NCBI GenBank assembly: GCA_019918135.1
Contig: WBZZ01004032.1
Span: 23,798 to 87,797, forward strand
Direction: 5' to 3'
Length of the DNA stretch: 64,000 bases
Source of the DNA: Paulinella micropora
Taxonomy: Eukaryota > Cercozoa > Imbricatea > Euglyphida > Paulinellidae
The translations under genes and the position numbers were made by a program. Below the pieces are notes generated by a model that saw only the letters and a list, made by a program, of their open reading frames with translations, did no database searches and was not told where the DNA came from. Numbering within the stretch: position 1 is the stretch's first letter; every line of letters begins with the position of its first letter. Of this stretch, positions 1-11,384 are shown one piece after another.

Positions 1-159
1 GCCTTGTCACATCTCATTGTCGACTGCAACGTGTTCTTTCTTACGATAAGCTCGAGGTAACGGTAATGCTCCCACATGTCCTCAGCGTGCTGAGGATGAT
101 GTCCGGAGTACAGGACGACGAGCCTACGAACTAAGTCTAAGAACTTCCTAACGGAGGTA

Positions 160-489
160 TTGCACGACCTGGGGACGGTACGTAATGTGATTAAGGCTTT
201 GCCTTGGTCAGATAAGAACCCTTTGAAAGCGGAGTTGATACCAACGCCCATTCTCAATGTCGATAACCAGGCCACGGTTTGTAGTGCACCAAACTCGGTG
301 TTTGGCAAGAAGCTGCGTCACATCGCGTTGAGGCATTACCACCTTACGGAAGCTATGAGGAAGGGGGAGGTAGTGATGCGCTGGGTCCCGTCGGCGGACA
401 ATCGTGCAGATGTTTTGTTGAAGAAAATTGCAAGCCCGTCCTTATTCAAGAAGGGGGCAGATCGGTTGTCTGGACATCAGCCGAAGTAG
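160..489 (+). mobile_element. Ty1/copia retrotransposon fragment, RNase H end of pol
   Basis: The reading frame carries the typical C-terminal RNase H/connection segment of copia polyproteins: a DNQA motif, then an 'RHIALRHYHLTEAM' block (the KHI..RYH motif of the family), then 'WVPSADNRADVLLKK', which corresponds to the conserved AD..TK terminus. It is the 3' end of a plus-strand element whose upstream part lies outside the window. It is a fossil remnant and no complete element is visible. Family assignment is confident; age cannot be estimated without a second LTR. Confidence 0.8.
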
Positions 490-2200
490 GCAATGGAACA
501 GGTGCTGTTGGTTATTGCTCAGTATAGGTGTCCTATGACTTTGATGATAAGTACAGACTCTAGTTGAGACATTTACTGCAGCAGGTGGTGCTGTTCGCTG
601 TTGTCGTTCCTGGCGTGCTCTGTGGTGTGTGTTGTGGCAGTTCGAGCAGTGCAGCAGTTTAGGGACATCGCGGGCATCGTTTTCAGCGTTTTTGGGGCAG
701 TGGTTTGGACCTTTAAAGGACTTAGTTGGACATTGTTGGACTTTGGGAAAGCGAAAGAGGAAAATGTCGTTGTTAATGGACTGTGGTTAAGTTTTAGCAG
801 GTGTTTTTCAGTATTATTATTTGCAGTCGGTGTTGGCAAGATTTATACATGCCTTTGGTGAGCAGCCTTCGTTTTTGGTGACGTTTGAACTTTAAGTTTT
901 ACTTGTAACTGTTGATGTCGGACGTGACATGAGGACTTTAAGCTTTGGTTTGGTAAGCAAAGGAAGGGGGAAGTAAGGAGATTCCTTTCTTTCTGTTGCT
1001 CGTGTTTCGGCGGGGCTCTGGTTGAGTTTGGGAAGCAGGAGGACTGCCAGTCGCCGTTTGCTGTGACAGTTCTGGACGTAGGGGGAGATCAACGTACGAC
1101 ATAGAAAATTGTTTTTGTTTTGTTCCTTTGGGACCGGACAGTTCAAGTGTTGCTCTTCTCTCTCTCTTCTCTCCTTTCTCTCGGTCTTGCTGATGTGTGG
1201 CAAGGACTCTTGGGCCCTTTTGTATTGCTCAGTTTATTTCCTTCTCTATTATATACATTAATGGACAAGGAGTTAGGGGGAGATACCTGTTTGTGTGTAT
1301 TCATATTTTAATACGTGTTTGCTTTGGGCAGTTTGTGAGGATGAATTGCTTTATCGTCGTCACGGTTGTTGCTGCGAGTATGTGTGAGTTATTATTTGGC
1401 GGAGGAGACATACGCATATGTGAGGAAGTTTGTTTGTTGTGCTTATGTGTTGCTATATTGCCGAACTCCACTGGAGACGTAGGATAGCTCACTTGCTCAT
1501 TTCGTTCTATTTTCTACCAGTTTGTTCGTTGTGCTTGTCAGCATCTCGTCCATTTACTTGGTTGTGTTCGTGACACTGTTGAACATACATTAATGTATTT
1601 GACGTGAGATATACGTATATGTATCTTCATATTGCGTGTTGGTCATTTTCCGTGAGAATGGTGTGGATTGCATAGTATGCGATATTGAAAAGGGTGTTGA
1701 TGTGCTTATTGCTTAATGTTGTGTTTAAGGTGTTGCTGTTTGAGTTGTGAACATATGTTATTAATTAACTTGTTTCAAGTTGGCTGTTGTCTGGCTTTAT
1801 GACATTTACTATGTTGGCTCATATCTGCCGCTATTCCTAAATAGGGGGAGCAATCGACAAATTTATTAATATAGTATTTAGTCATATCGGCCTATACATG
1901 TTTTACATAGTGATTAATAGTTCTGGTACTGGTGGCAGTCAGTTCCTTCATAGGACTGATCGTTGCTTTACCTTTTATACTCAGTTGTATTTCCTTTATT
2001 CAATTTTAGTTGGGCAGTTAGTTCAATTTAATTGAGCCCGTGTTGGGTTCAGTTTTCTTCTGTCCCAATAAAGACCAAGTGTCTGAAGTACAGAATGGGA
2101 ACCAACCTCCCGGCAACCTAGTAAAGTTACATTGCTGCCCACAACCGCCCAGGGGCCACCGACAGAGTCTCTTTTCTATAACTTTAGAATAGATTATGAT
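490..2200. other. Non-coding tail after copia fragment, no gene seen
   Basis: No supported gene. The stretch follows the plus-strand copia RNase H fragment and probably contains its 3' untranslated region and LTR remains. Three polypurine-tract-like GGGGGAG motifs occur near 1,081, 1,275 and 1,842, and an AATAAA hexamer lies near 2,067. I could not place LTR ends because no second copy is present. Short open frames here have no recognisable similarity. Confidence 0.4.
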
Positions 2201-2458
2201 GCACAAAATCTCCCCCCCCCCTCAGGCAGAACATTTTCAACCTGCTTAGTGAAAAAACTATCTCTACATATGTGAGACTAACTTAATAATCTGCCGTATA
2301 CTAGCTGTGTCCTACAGTAGATACTTTATTGAGAAAAGGGCGCCAAGGGAACAGCCCGATTACATACTAGGCCGGACATACGTAATGGCTCTAACGACAC
2401 ACATTACATATGCCGGCCAATACTGACTATCCGGTTAATTATATTAATAGGTCTAACA

Positions 2459-2466
2459 CTCCCCCT
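2459..2466 (-). other. Polypurine tract preceding predicted 3' LTR
   Basis: AGGGGGAG on the minus strand directly abuts TGTTAGAC. A purine tract followed at once by TG is the usual plus-strand primer and LTR start of copia elements. The assignment fits the minus-strand RT and RNase H fragments to the right. Confidence 0.5.
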
Positions 2467-3426
2467 GGATCAAAGTAAATTATTAAATACTGTAGGTCGC
2501 AATACATCTATTTTGTGAAAATTATAAAAACACAGACTTAAAACATAATAATATTACTCACTCTTACCCTCATTCTCTCCAAGACGTTATGTCGATGGTT
2601 GCTACCCTGCTTGCTGGGGCAAGTATGCATCAATTAGATTATATACAGGGCAGCTCCCCCCAGTCAAGCTAGGCCTGGTCGACGAGAAGAGGATCAGGTC
2701 CGACGCACCCCCTATCCTATGTTGAGTAATATTATGTATGTGACACAGGTACGGTATGGTCATACTACACATATAATATTTATATATATATGATCACGTA
2801 GGTAGCCATAATATATAAAAATAAAATGTATGATAATGTACCCATCTGTACTGATCTATCGAAAGGTATGATCAATTTGAACTATTGACTACTTATCTAT
2901 CCGGTAGTATGAATTTATAAATTTGACAGAGCTTCCCATAGAGGGGTATAAAATGAGTACAAAATAATATAATATATGTGGACAAAATAATATAATATCT
3001 GTAATTATCGGCCTGTCTGGTACATCCGGCTGGTCTGACGTACATCCGTGTTGTTCCACATTCCCATGTGGCACGTTCACCGACCAGCCGGACTCCATGT
3101 CGGCTTCTTATAGATTTTTATGTACGTAATTGTATAGGATAGGAGTTAAAGCGAAGCGAGGGAGCGAGCCGAAGGAACGAGAACTTTGCGGGGGGGTAAG
3201 AGCTATTCGGCCGCTAATGTCCTTCTCCAGCGCTGGGGCTCACTGGCCGTTCCGTCGACCTGGGGCCGGTCACTCGTGACCACCGGACCCGGTATACTGT
3301 CTGTTCTGTCGATACTGGCTATCCGCTCATCTGTACAACTTATGTGTAATATGCGAGAAAATTATTATATTGCATACTCCGGGGATGTAAATGAAGTCTA
3401 AGATGATAATCCTTTCCCTGAGAGAA
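2467..3426. other. AT-rich stretch without a supported gene
   Basis: Low-GC sequence rich in TATA-like steps (for example near 2,775-2,800) between the predicted LTR edge and the RNase H fragment. It may be non-coding 3' sequence of the minus-strand copia element or another insertion in it. No convincing coding similarity was found on either strand. Confidence 0.4.
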
Positions 3427-4869
3427 CTAATGCGAGAATTGATCGGATTTTATCCTGGGTTTGGCGCGATTTTCTCTACTAAGCACAACGGAGATTTTTC
3501 CAGCCAGGTAATTGAATTTTTCTACCGTAAGATGTATTTTGGTGAATACATCTGCGATATTTTCCTCCGTGGGAACCCGGAATAGTTTGACCTTTCCTTC
3601 TCTCACGAGTTGTGCTAATAGATGGTACCGAACCTCTATGTGCTTGGTCCTAGCTTCCCCTAGTCCTCTCTCCGATAATAATATCGTTCCTTCGTTATTC
3701 TCGAAGAGAGGAGTAGGACCTTCAAGATTTATTCCGATATCCCGTAAAGTTTGTTGCAAAGCGAGAACTTCTCTGACTGCCTCGTTAGCTGAAACAGTCT
3801 CTGACTCTAACGTAGATTGAGCTATCACGGATTGCAGTTTAGAAAACCATGAAATTGGCGTCCCGTTGAATAAATAGACGTATCCGGACCTTGATTTTCG
3901 CGAGTTCTTATCCCCCGCAAAATCCGAGTCTACAAATCCAACCAGTTTGCTCCGCGATAATCCTGTCTACATTAGCGAGAACTGGTACACTAAACATGTC
4001 CATCCCGGGTATTGTGGGCTTCCCAATGATATCATCGATTGCGTTGAACGCAACGCAAGATTCCGGGCTGGGCTTCCAAGATTCCGGAGTTTTAGGAACC
4101 GAGAAATTAGTTTCCAGTAACTTCCGTAAATTTTGATCTCCTCTTCTGAAAAAAAGCGCTCGCGGGGTCAAAAGCCACAAAAACATCCTGTGCACCTTCA
4201 TATAACCCAACTCCTCTAAGATCGACAACTCATACTTACGCTGATGCAAAGCAATCCCCTTTTCAGTCTGGATGATCTGAATATTTTTGAATTCGGTGGC
4301 TTTGCCTAGGTCCTTGCACCGGAAGCCTCTCTTTTCGAACTGTTTTACCATCCTGATGTGTCTTTCTTGGGATGCAGCGTGACAGCCATCATCAACATGA
4401 AAAGACTCCAGTTGGGTAGTTTGTGGACTACTCCCATGTTTTACGAAAGAGGCTCTGTCTAACGTGAGAGGCTTGAACTCGTGTTCAGTAATGAGCTCCC
4501 CAGACAGCACGTCGTACCAAAGACGGCCTGCCTCCGGATGTCAGTATAGGGCCTTCTTCAGCAGCCAGACATAGTCTGCCGTCTGAAATTCGGCCGGCGG
4601 TTTGACGTATATGTCATATGGGAGATTCGCGTGCAAGTAAGCGGTCGTGAAGTCAATCAACCATACGTTTATTCCGAAAGGCATAGGCTATCATGAGCAA
4701 AATGGTCCTGTGCTGGGCTGTGGGAGAGTAAGTCTTTTTAGGATTGTACTGAGAATAAGCTTTCAGGAGGTCCCCTCTAAGGGTTATCCTGTCTTTATGG
4801 AATTCATCCGCAGTACCTTGTTGTTTTACCGTGTCTATCTGTAAGACCGAAATATCCGGAATATTCCGT

Positions 4870-5265
4870 CTTATCTTTTTAGTGACGGTGGAACTCGCAA
4901 TTGCTCATATTTTACCATTTATTCTTGTATAATGGCAATATAACCATAACGGATGGTTGCATATATTTTGCCGTTTATTACCATAAAACACAGCAATATT
5001 GCCAATTTGCCATCTGTATGGCTTCACCCGCACCGATCTATCCAATTATCACATGAATCGAGAATAATGACCACAGTTGACTGTGACACAGTTGCACCAT
5101 GGTCATTATTACCGTCATATATTGGTTTACTAGACATTCTAGATTAGATTGTCATGTGATGTCATGTGATCCGCATGATTTGTTTCATACCACATTCAGT
5201 TCAATATCGTTAAAGTGTTTTTATTGATCCTTAGAAGAACCTTGCCATTAATACACATCATCTCA
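4870..5265. other. AT-rich spacer between two copia fragments
   Basis: Short AT-rich stretch lying between the minus-strand RT fragment and the plus-strand gag start at 5,266. It may include the 5' leader or LTR of the next element. No gene or clear repeat was recognised. Confidence 0.35.
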
Positions 5266-6546
5266 ATGGATTATTACAACCCGTCTGGTTATGAGCGAAC
5301 GCAAGTTGCGTTGAGTTGCCCACGCTTGCCAAGTAAACCTGCCTCTGCGTATGATGAATGGAGATGGGCATTCTTGCAGTTCGTGGAGGGTGTTGACACT
5401 AAATTTTTTTTATCTTTATTGCAGATGCGCATGGTCCGATGCCTCTCGAAGACCTGAAGACCTACATCACGCCGACTGCGGCAGAGCTGAAGAAGGCGAC
5501 TGATGAGAAAGAAGCACGCGACCCCGCTGTGCCTCTGAAGGAGCAGAAGGCTGGGACCCAACTTCACGTTTGAAGACCTGGAACATTGTCTACCGGAGAA
5601 GGTAAGACTGTCATGCATCGTTAAGTTACGTTCTTACTTGGCTAATGCTCTACATGGCCACCCAGTGATGTTAACGATAAGGAGGGCAGGTAATCACCCC
5701 AGAGAGATGTGGGCAAGCTTAAGTGAAAAGTATGCATTTATTGGACCTATCTCCAACCACAAGCTACTGCAATAAATGTTCATGGATAAGATAGGAGAGA
5801 AGACGAAGCTAGAAGACTGGATAGAGCGCCAGGCGCATAGGTATGAAAAGCTAGCTCAACATCAACTCAACTTTCCGGATGAATTTAAGTGTGTCGCTAC
5901 GTTACAATGGATAAACGAAGCGAAACATTTATTAGTTGGAGATATAGGTGTGCCACTTTATTGGTCTAAGCCCGATGCTGAAAAGCCTACATACAATGAA
6001 CTGTGTGCACGTATCCAGGAAATGGCGCAAGCGGCAGAATTGTCACGGCCTCAAATGAAAACGGGTGCTTCTACTCAATCCGTTTCAGTTTTTCTTGCTA
6101 GGGATAGCAAAGTCTGTTTTAACTGTCGCAAGCCAAATCATATTGTGAAGAATTGCTGTGTTCGGTGCCTTAGGCCCGATTGCTCCAACAAGCCGACTCA
6201 CACCGGTGGGGAACGCAAGATGAGGGGGCCGACTCAACGTGGAGTCAACAACAACAACAAGATGAAGTCGCGTACGCCTACCAGCGGCAAACGCACCAGC
6301 CCACCTCGCAATACGAATAATAATAACCGTCCCCGAGACCCTCGCAAGCCCAAAGTCAATGTCGCCAAACCTGCGGCCTACGTGGCGAAGCGTACAGCTG
6401 AGACAAAGTTCGACGAGGTCGATGACGCCTGGGCAGGGCTGACAGTCGATCAGATGATCGAGAAGAATCCCGAACTAGGGCAAATCGAAGTAGAAGAGCT
6501 GTACAAGCTACCGCCTGACAACATCAAGGTATTAAAATATTCCTGA
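5266..6546 (+). mobile_element. Gag region of copia element with zinc knuckle
   Basis: The presumed gag start is the ATG at 5,266 (MDYYNPSGY). The second half (5,776-6,546) shows a charged helical segment and then a CX2CX4HX4C zinc knuckle, CFNCRKPNHIVKNC, near 6,114-6,155. A basic, Asn/Arg/Pro-rich tail follows. This is the usual gag nucleocapsid arrangement and supports the element's family placement. The region is a broken fossil. Confidence 0.7.
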
Positions 6547-8153
6547 TCAGGGTGGACATCACTCATTTGTAATAAATGGCATATAGATCCCCGACACTCG
6601 TGATGAGACGTTCGCCGAGCCACCGGAAAAGAAGCAGAAGGGCGATGGGGTGATCGACAAGCCCCTCAAGAGATGCGCCCACATCGATATCAACGGCGCA
6701 TGTGCCTTCAGTGACTGCTCGTTGGTGATGAGTGATGATATAGATGAGAGCGCACAGACCAAGGGAGGGCCAACCAACGACACGGCAGCGGTACCTATGG
6801 AATGCGATGAAGCAGGTGTGTGGTTGGAATTGGCCCCCATCAAGCTCACGAGGAGTGCGACTGACTACAATGACGAGCCCTTTTATGACGACGTCGCTGA
6901 GAAGTACGAGAAACGAATCATCAATCAGGATGTGAACAAACACATTAAGGTCTGGGCCGATAGTGATAAGTCTGACTGTGCTGTTGAGAAAAACAACAAC
7001 GTGGTGAAATGCGTGTTAGGCGAGTGATGGGACGACAACGTACGTAGAGGGGGAAGCTCGGGGCACTACGGAGATCTGGAAGAAGCGATGGATCTGCACC
7101 GCCATGGTATAGTTGCGCTCGCCGTCGACGATCATGACGAAGAACAGGTACCATCTGATCAAGATGATGATGATCTCACTGTAACTCTGCCTATTAGGCC
7201 AACACCAAATCTTATGAGCGTCACAACTACTACAAGCGCGACTACTACTACGGACACAGTAGAACAGAAAACATTAGGTGTTGGTAGGCAAGACGAAGAG
7301 AGTAAGAGAAAGGAAACGGAAATAGCTGTAGAGACAAAAGAACAGATAACGGCCAATGGCGTTATAGGCGCACACATGGATTACGAATCTTTCTCAGGCC
7401 TACGGCCCACTGAAATACCCTTGGAGTCGCTCACAAGGGAGCAGGAAATTGACGAAAACGACTTTAGAACAAAGTTGAACATGTGGGCTTTCACAAAAAA
7501 TTGTACAGACGGCTCAATGATCCGTGCGGATTCAATGATCCGTCCGGATTCCCAGTGCCGCACAGACACTGGCCTGCTTCATGGCGAATGGATGCCCCGA
7601 TCAACTACATAGTCCCACGGGAGGAACCGTGGTACCCCAGCAAGCAGATTATGAAAAGTGTATCGCCCTTGTCATGGCTGAAACACTTTACGATGCCGGT
7701 CCCAATAGTGGGAGAAGGAAAAATTGAGGTACAGAGACCCGTGGAGGCGATAAGCGTTAGGCCTGATACTCGTTTAGGAATTGCTTTCTCAATAAATGCT
7801 GTGTCTGACAGCATGCGACTTACTACGGCATCACGTTCTCACCCCACTTTGGCAGATGGACCGTGGTACTGGTACATGGACGTGCATTTTTGTTACAATC
7901 ACGCTACCATCATGGAGATGGACTACACTGCGGCGACTACCAGCCTCCAGGTATATATCCTGCAGATATGCCTCACTCGCGTCCCCTACCACCACGCACA
8001 TGCGAATATTGTGATATAAACGCTGATGAAACCTATGTTCAGGTGTAAAGGATGCAACTGGGTGTTTTATTGATGCAAATTGCATCAACGGGCTGACTGG
8101 AAAGCCCATAAAGACTTCTGTAAGTATGCACAAAACGAGGAGATTAGCCATCT
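6547..8153 (+). mobile_element. Poorly conserved gag-protease interval of copia element
   Basis: Several plus-strand open stretches (about 6,650-7,027, 7,088-7,612, 7,483-8,019) continue between gag and protease. They are acidic and Thr/Asp-rich and show no recognisable domain. The position inside an otherwise collinear element makes retroelement origin most likely. Confidence 0.45.
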
Positions 8154-8969
8154 GTGAAGTCTGACGAACCAAGAATTCCTACGCCGTATGGCATCGGGTC
8201 GGTACGTCGCGACTTCGCGATGTTTGCATATCATAGGATGACGCGCTACGAGATTGTCCGCGCTGGTCAGTCGGGAACGAAGTACCAACTATCATACAGG
8301 TACGATACTAAAGCCCTCGCCGACATATACCGAAAGCTGTATGGTTACCCAACTTACCAGATAACAAGCGGACCTACGATGTTGGAGGCGCCCCCAGCGA
8401 TGCGACCTTCAAAATATCAACCATCGAGGGTACATGTGAGCTTTGCTGCGACATTGGTTTATTCGACTGTTGGTGTGACTAAGGTACAAAAAGACGATGG
8501 ACGACAAGCAGTGGCATTGAATGTCTCGTCACAAGAGAAGGTACCGACAATCATTGACTCAGGATGCAACAGAACTTTGGTGCACACATCTATGCCTATG
8601 CGTGATGTGTATGTGGGAGCACCAGTGAACCTGACCGGCATAACGGAGCATGCGATGCGCGTTTCGATGCGTACAAAAGCGACGATTCCGATAATGTCAG
8701 GCAGAAACGGGGAAGGTGCACTAGATGTCAGTGATGCTCTAGTTAGCAATAGAACCCCATACTTCCTACTGTCCCCCGGTGTTCTGGACAACGCCTACGG
8801 TTTTGCAACTGTTTCGCAAAACAATCAAGCGTTCATTTTAAAACGCCCATTGAGGATTGAGGAAGACGATATCATTTGCAGAGGGCGTATGATGATCAAC
8901 AGATTGTGCAGGCTAGACACTGCTAACGACACGCAACTGAACGCAAATGAAAGGTTTGACCCATGCTGA
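8154..8969 (+). mobile_element. Copia aspartic protease region
   Basis: Contains TIIDSGCNRTLVH near 8,548-8,587, where D-S-G is the catalytic motif of copia proteases. It is followed by the NNQAFILKRPLRIEED segment usual between protease and the GAG-pre-integrase domain. A very similar segment (NNQVIVLKKPILIEED) occurs in the next element at about 11.7 kb, showing the two are relatives. Confidence 0.7.
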
Positions 8970-9081
8970 CGCAGAAGCCCAGCCAGTTGCTAATTTTTCT
9001 CTAGTAAGACCCCTCATCCCTAAGAAGCCGATTAAAGCAACGGAATTGCATAGAATGTAGGGGCATGCAGGTGTCAAGGTA

Positions 9082-10237
9082 ATGGAACAATGGGAATTGA
9101 AGTATGGCAGGACAATAGTAGGCAAGGGCTGGCGAGAACGATTGCTAAGTGTGTGCAACGGATGCCAACATACTAAGATAACACGCTTGCCTGTTTATAA
9201 GGATAACCCTAATATATGTTCTGATCAAGGTGGGCGAGAGCTTGAATATGGACTTCAGAGGACCTTGGAGGACGAAGTCGATCGCAGGCAATCGTTACAA
9301 GCTAGTGCTCAAGGATGGTGAAGGTAAGTTTGGCTTCAACCATTTTTCACCTACGCGAGAAGAAGATTTGTATTTGCCGTTTGTTGCGAAGGTGGTAGCA
9401 TTCTTCGTGGCTCAGACTGGGCGTACGGTCAAACAAATCAGATGTGATGGAGAGTTTGCAACCAATCATATGATTGAGTTTTGCAACACTAACGGAATAA
9501 TACTAAAGACCACATCAAGAGACGAACCGAGATCAAATCCCATAGCAGAGAGAGAGCATGGGACAGCAGGTACTAGATCGACAGCTATGAGGATTCATGC
9601 TCATTTAGCTCCTTCGTTTTGGCAGGAGATGGAGCAGGCGGAATGGGTCGTACGAATGGTGACGCCTATGACTACAGGTAAATACAAAGGACTGTCACCA
9701 TATGAAGTCACACTGAAAAGACGACCACCTGTAGGCTTTCTACAACCGATAGGGTGCCTTGCATGGGTTCGAATGTGGCGACAGGAGAAAGGTATGTCTA
9801 TGGCTACCCCTGGTGTGCTTGTTGGTTACAATCTGTTTCGGAGGTTGTACAGAGTATATTTGCTCAAAGAGAATCAGGTAGTGGAACAGAGGAACGTGAG
9901 GTTCAACACACACGTCAGAGGGTATACTGCTAAGCTAGATGAATGTGTGTGGGACGATGGGATGATGGAAGACGGCGACTTTGCTAACCCACACTTGCAG
10001 ACACAAAGAAATTTGGGTGAAAATTCGACGGAAGATACGGCTGAGTTTCAGAATGAGACTGTAGAAAAAGAGGAGACTAACGACTCACCCATTGTTATTG
10101 TTGAGCACGATGCTCAGGTTCATCGCGAGATTAACTTACCCCGCAACCATCTACCTCGAGGTAGCGCACGAGGTAGAGAACACATCACTCAGAATCAGAC
10201 AGTAGAATCCCAATCCGATGACCGACTGGGAGAGTGA
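9082..10237 (+). mobile_element. Copia GAG-pre-integrase and integrase region
   Basis: A CNGCQHTK zinc-type segment near 9,150 is the end of the GAG-pre-integrase domain. The integrase core follows, with first Asp in NMDFRGP, second Asp in IRCDGEFATN and the Glu in PIAEREHGT, matching the D,D-35-E pattern. The YKGLSPYEV and PIGCLAWV blocks downstream are typical of copia integrase C-terminal regions. Fossil remnant. Confidence 0.8.
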
Positions 10238-10600
10238 TTGTGTTTCAAGAACAGAAGTTACGACGGAGGGAGGAGAAAAAGGCCCCAAGGGACATTGAGG
10301 GGAACATTTCTAGCACTAACATTGTTGGTGGCAAAAGAATGAGAAAACAAACGCCAGCAAACACTTCGACTCACAGATATCACATGGCAGTGACGAATGA
10401 GAACAATGATTTCGAAATGACGAACACTGAGGACGAAGTGAAATATACTGACGTATGTCTGTTCACAAGAGTTCTACGAAAACCAGAAAAAAATTTGAGG
10501 CAGATGCCTGAGGTTGTGAATGCAAGAGAGAAGGAGATACAAGGATTGTGTGATGCTGGATGTCTGGACTGGGCTGTGTAGAATGATGCAGACAGAGACA
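10238..10600 (+). mobile_element. Copia integrase-RT linker
   Basis: A basic and Asn/Thr-rich linker with no defined domain lies between the integrase tail and the RT. Copia elements normally carry a variable linker here. Confidence 0.5.
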
Positions 10601-11330
10601 AGAAAAAACCTATCAGAACAGGTTTTGTTGATGCTAAGGTTGATGAAGCGTCCGGTGCGTCCAAGTACAAGTCGAGATTGGTAATATACGGAAATCAAAT
10701 AGTACCATTCCAGCATTTCAACCCATACGAGACTTCTTCGCCTGTGGCTCAGCATATCTTCTTGCTTACCCTTTGTTCGTTAGTGGTAGCAATGAATGCA
10801 TATATAAAGCACATTGATTTTAGCCAGGCTTACTCCCATGCAGACATGGGCGAAATTTGCTACGCTATACCTCCGGATGATTTTAGGTCGCAAGAGCAAC
10901 CGAACAAGATTTGGAAGGTCAGGAAGGCCCTGTACGGATCCTCCCAAGCGGGAAGAAGATGGTACAACCATATTTTGCGTTTTTTTGAGGAAAATAGGCT
11001 ACTTACAATCGACAGTGGATGCATGTGTGTTTTCCTCAGAGATCCACAGATGAAGTTCCCACCTAGTTTTGCGATGGACGAGAGGTCACTACCATGGATC
11101 GTTTTGTTGCGTACAGACGACATGTTTGTATTTCGTCAGAGGGGGGAGCAACATAATAATTTAGTTCGACGTCTCCAAGGGGCGCAGTTTCGTTTGACGG
11201 ACAAGGGAGACGTGGAAGTCTTTTGTGGTATACAGTTTGTTCGACTTGATACTGGATTGTTGATACATCAAAAGACTTACATTGATGGTTTATTGCAGGA
11301 TCGTGGATTTGCAAATTCCAAGCCTTAGTA
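10600..11330 (+). mobile_element. Copia reverse transcriptase region
   Basis: RT motifs occur in order: SRLVIYGNQ (usual ARLVAKG), IDFSQAYSHADM (first Asp), VRKALYGSSQAGRRWY (the conserved KALYGLKQAPR..W block) and LLRTDDMFVF (the YVDDM box). The match to copia RT is unambiguous. The part is a fossil and RNase H does not follow. Confidence 0.85.
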
Positions 11331-11384
11331 ACCACGACTCCATGCACATATCAAGAACCGCAGCCGGCAGATCCCAATGCGACT

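Larger units (their letters stand above)
2200..4900 (-). mobile_element. Ty1/copia element remnant on minus strand (3' LTR, RNase H, RT)
   Basis: Parts read right to left. RT palm sequence occupies about 4,860-3,908, including a DFTTAYLHA block with the first catalytic Asp region, an HVDDG form of the YVDD box and the following FKNIQIIQ segment. RNase H occupies 3,828-3,427 with ENNEGTI, KHIEVRYH and ENIADVFTK. After a gap comes a polypurine tract (rc of CTCCCCCT, 2,459-2,466) immediately followed by TGTTAGAC, the expected start of a 3' LTR. The LTR holds an AATAAA on the minus strand at 2,325-2,330. Gag, protease and integrase are not present. The copy is broken in several places and is a fossil. 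The left LTR end is not determined. Confidence 0.75.
5266..11330 (+). mobile_element. Ty1/copia retrotransposon remnant, gag to RT
   Basis: A long plus-strand element in the copia order gag - protease - integrase - RT, which separates it from gypsy-type elements (RT before integrase). Parts are listed individually. The RNase H end and both LTRs were not found: protease sequence of another copia element begins right after the RT, so the 3' end is lost or was replaced. The copy is broken at many points and is a fossil. Its protease region is clearly related to that of the next element, so both belong to one family in this genome. Confidence 0.8.

Noticed and set aside
601-1487. Overlapping short open frames with hydrophobic residues
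   Set aside because: Frames of 60-110 codons on both strands with low-complexity Val/Leu/Phe composition, no similarity and retroelement tail context.
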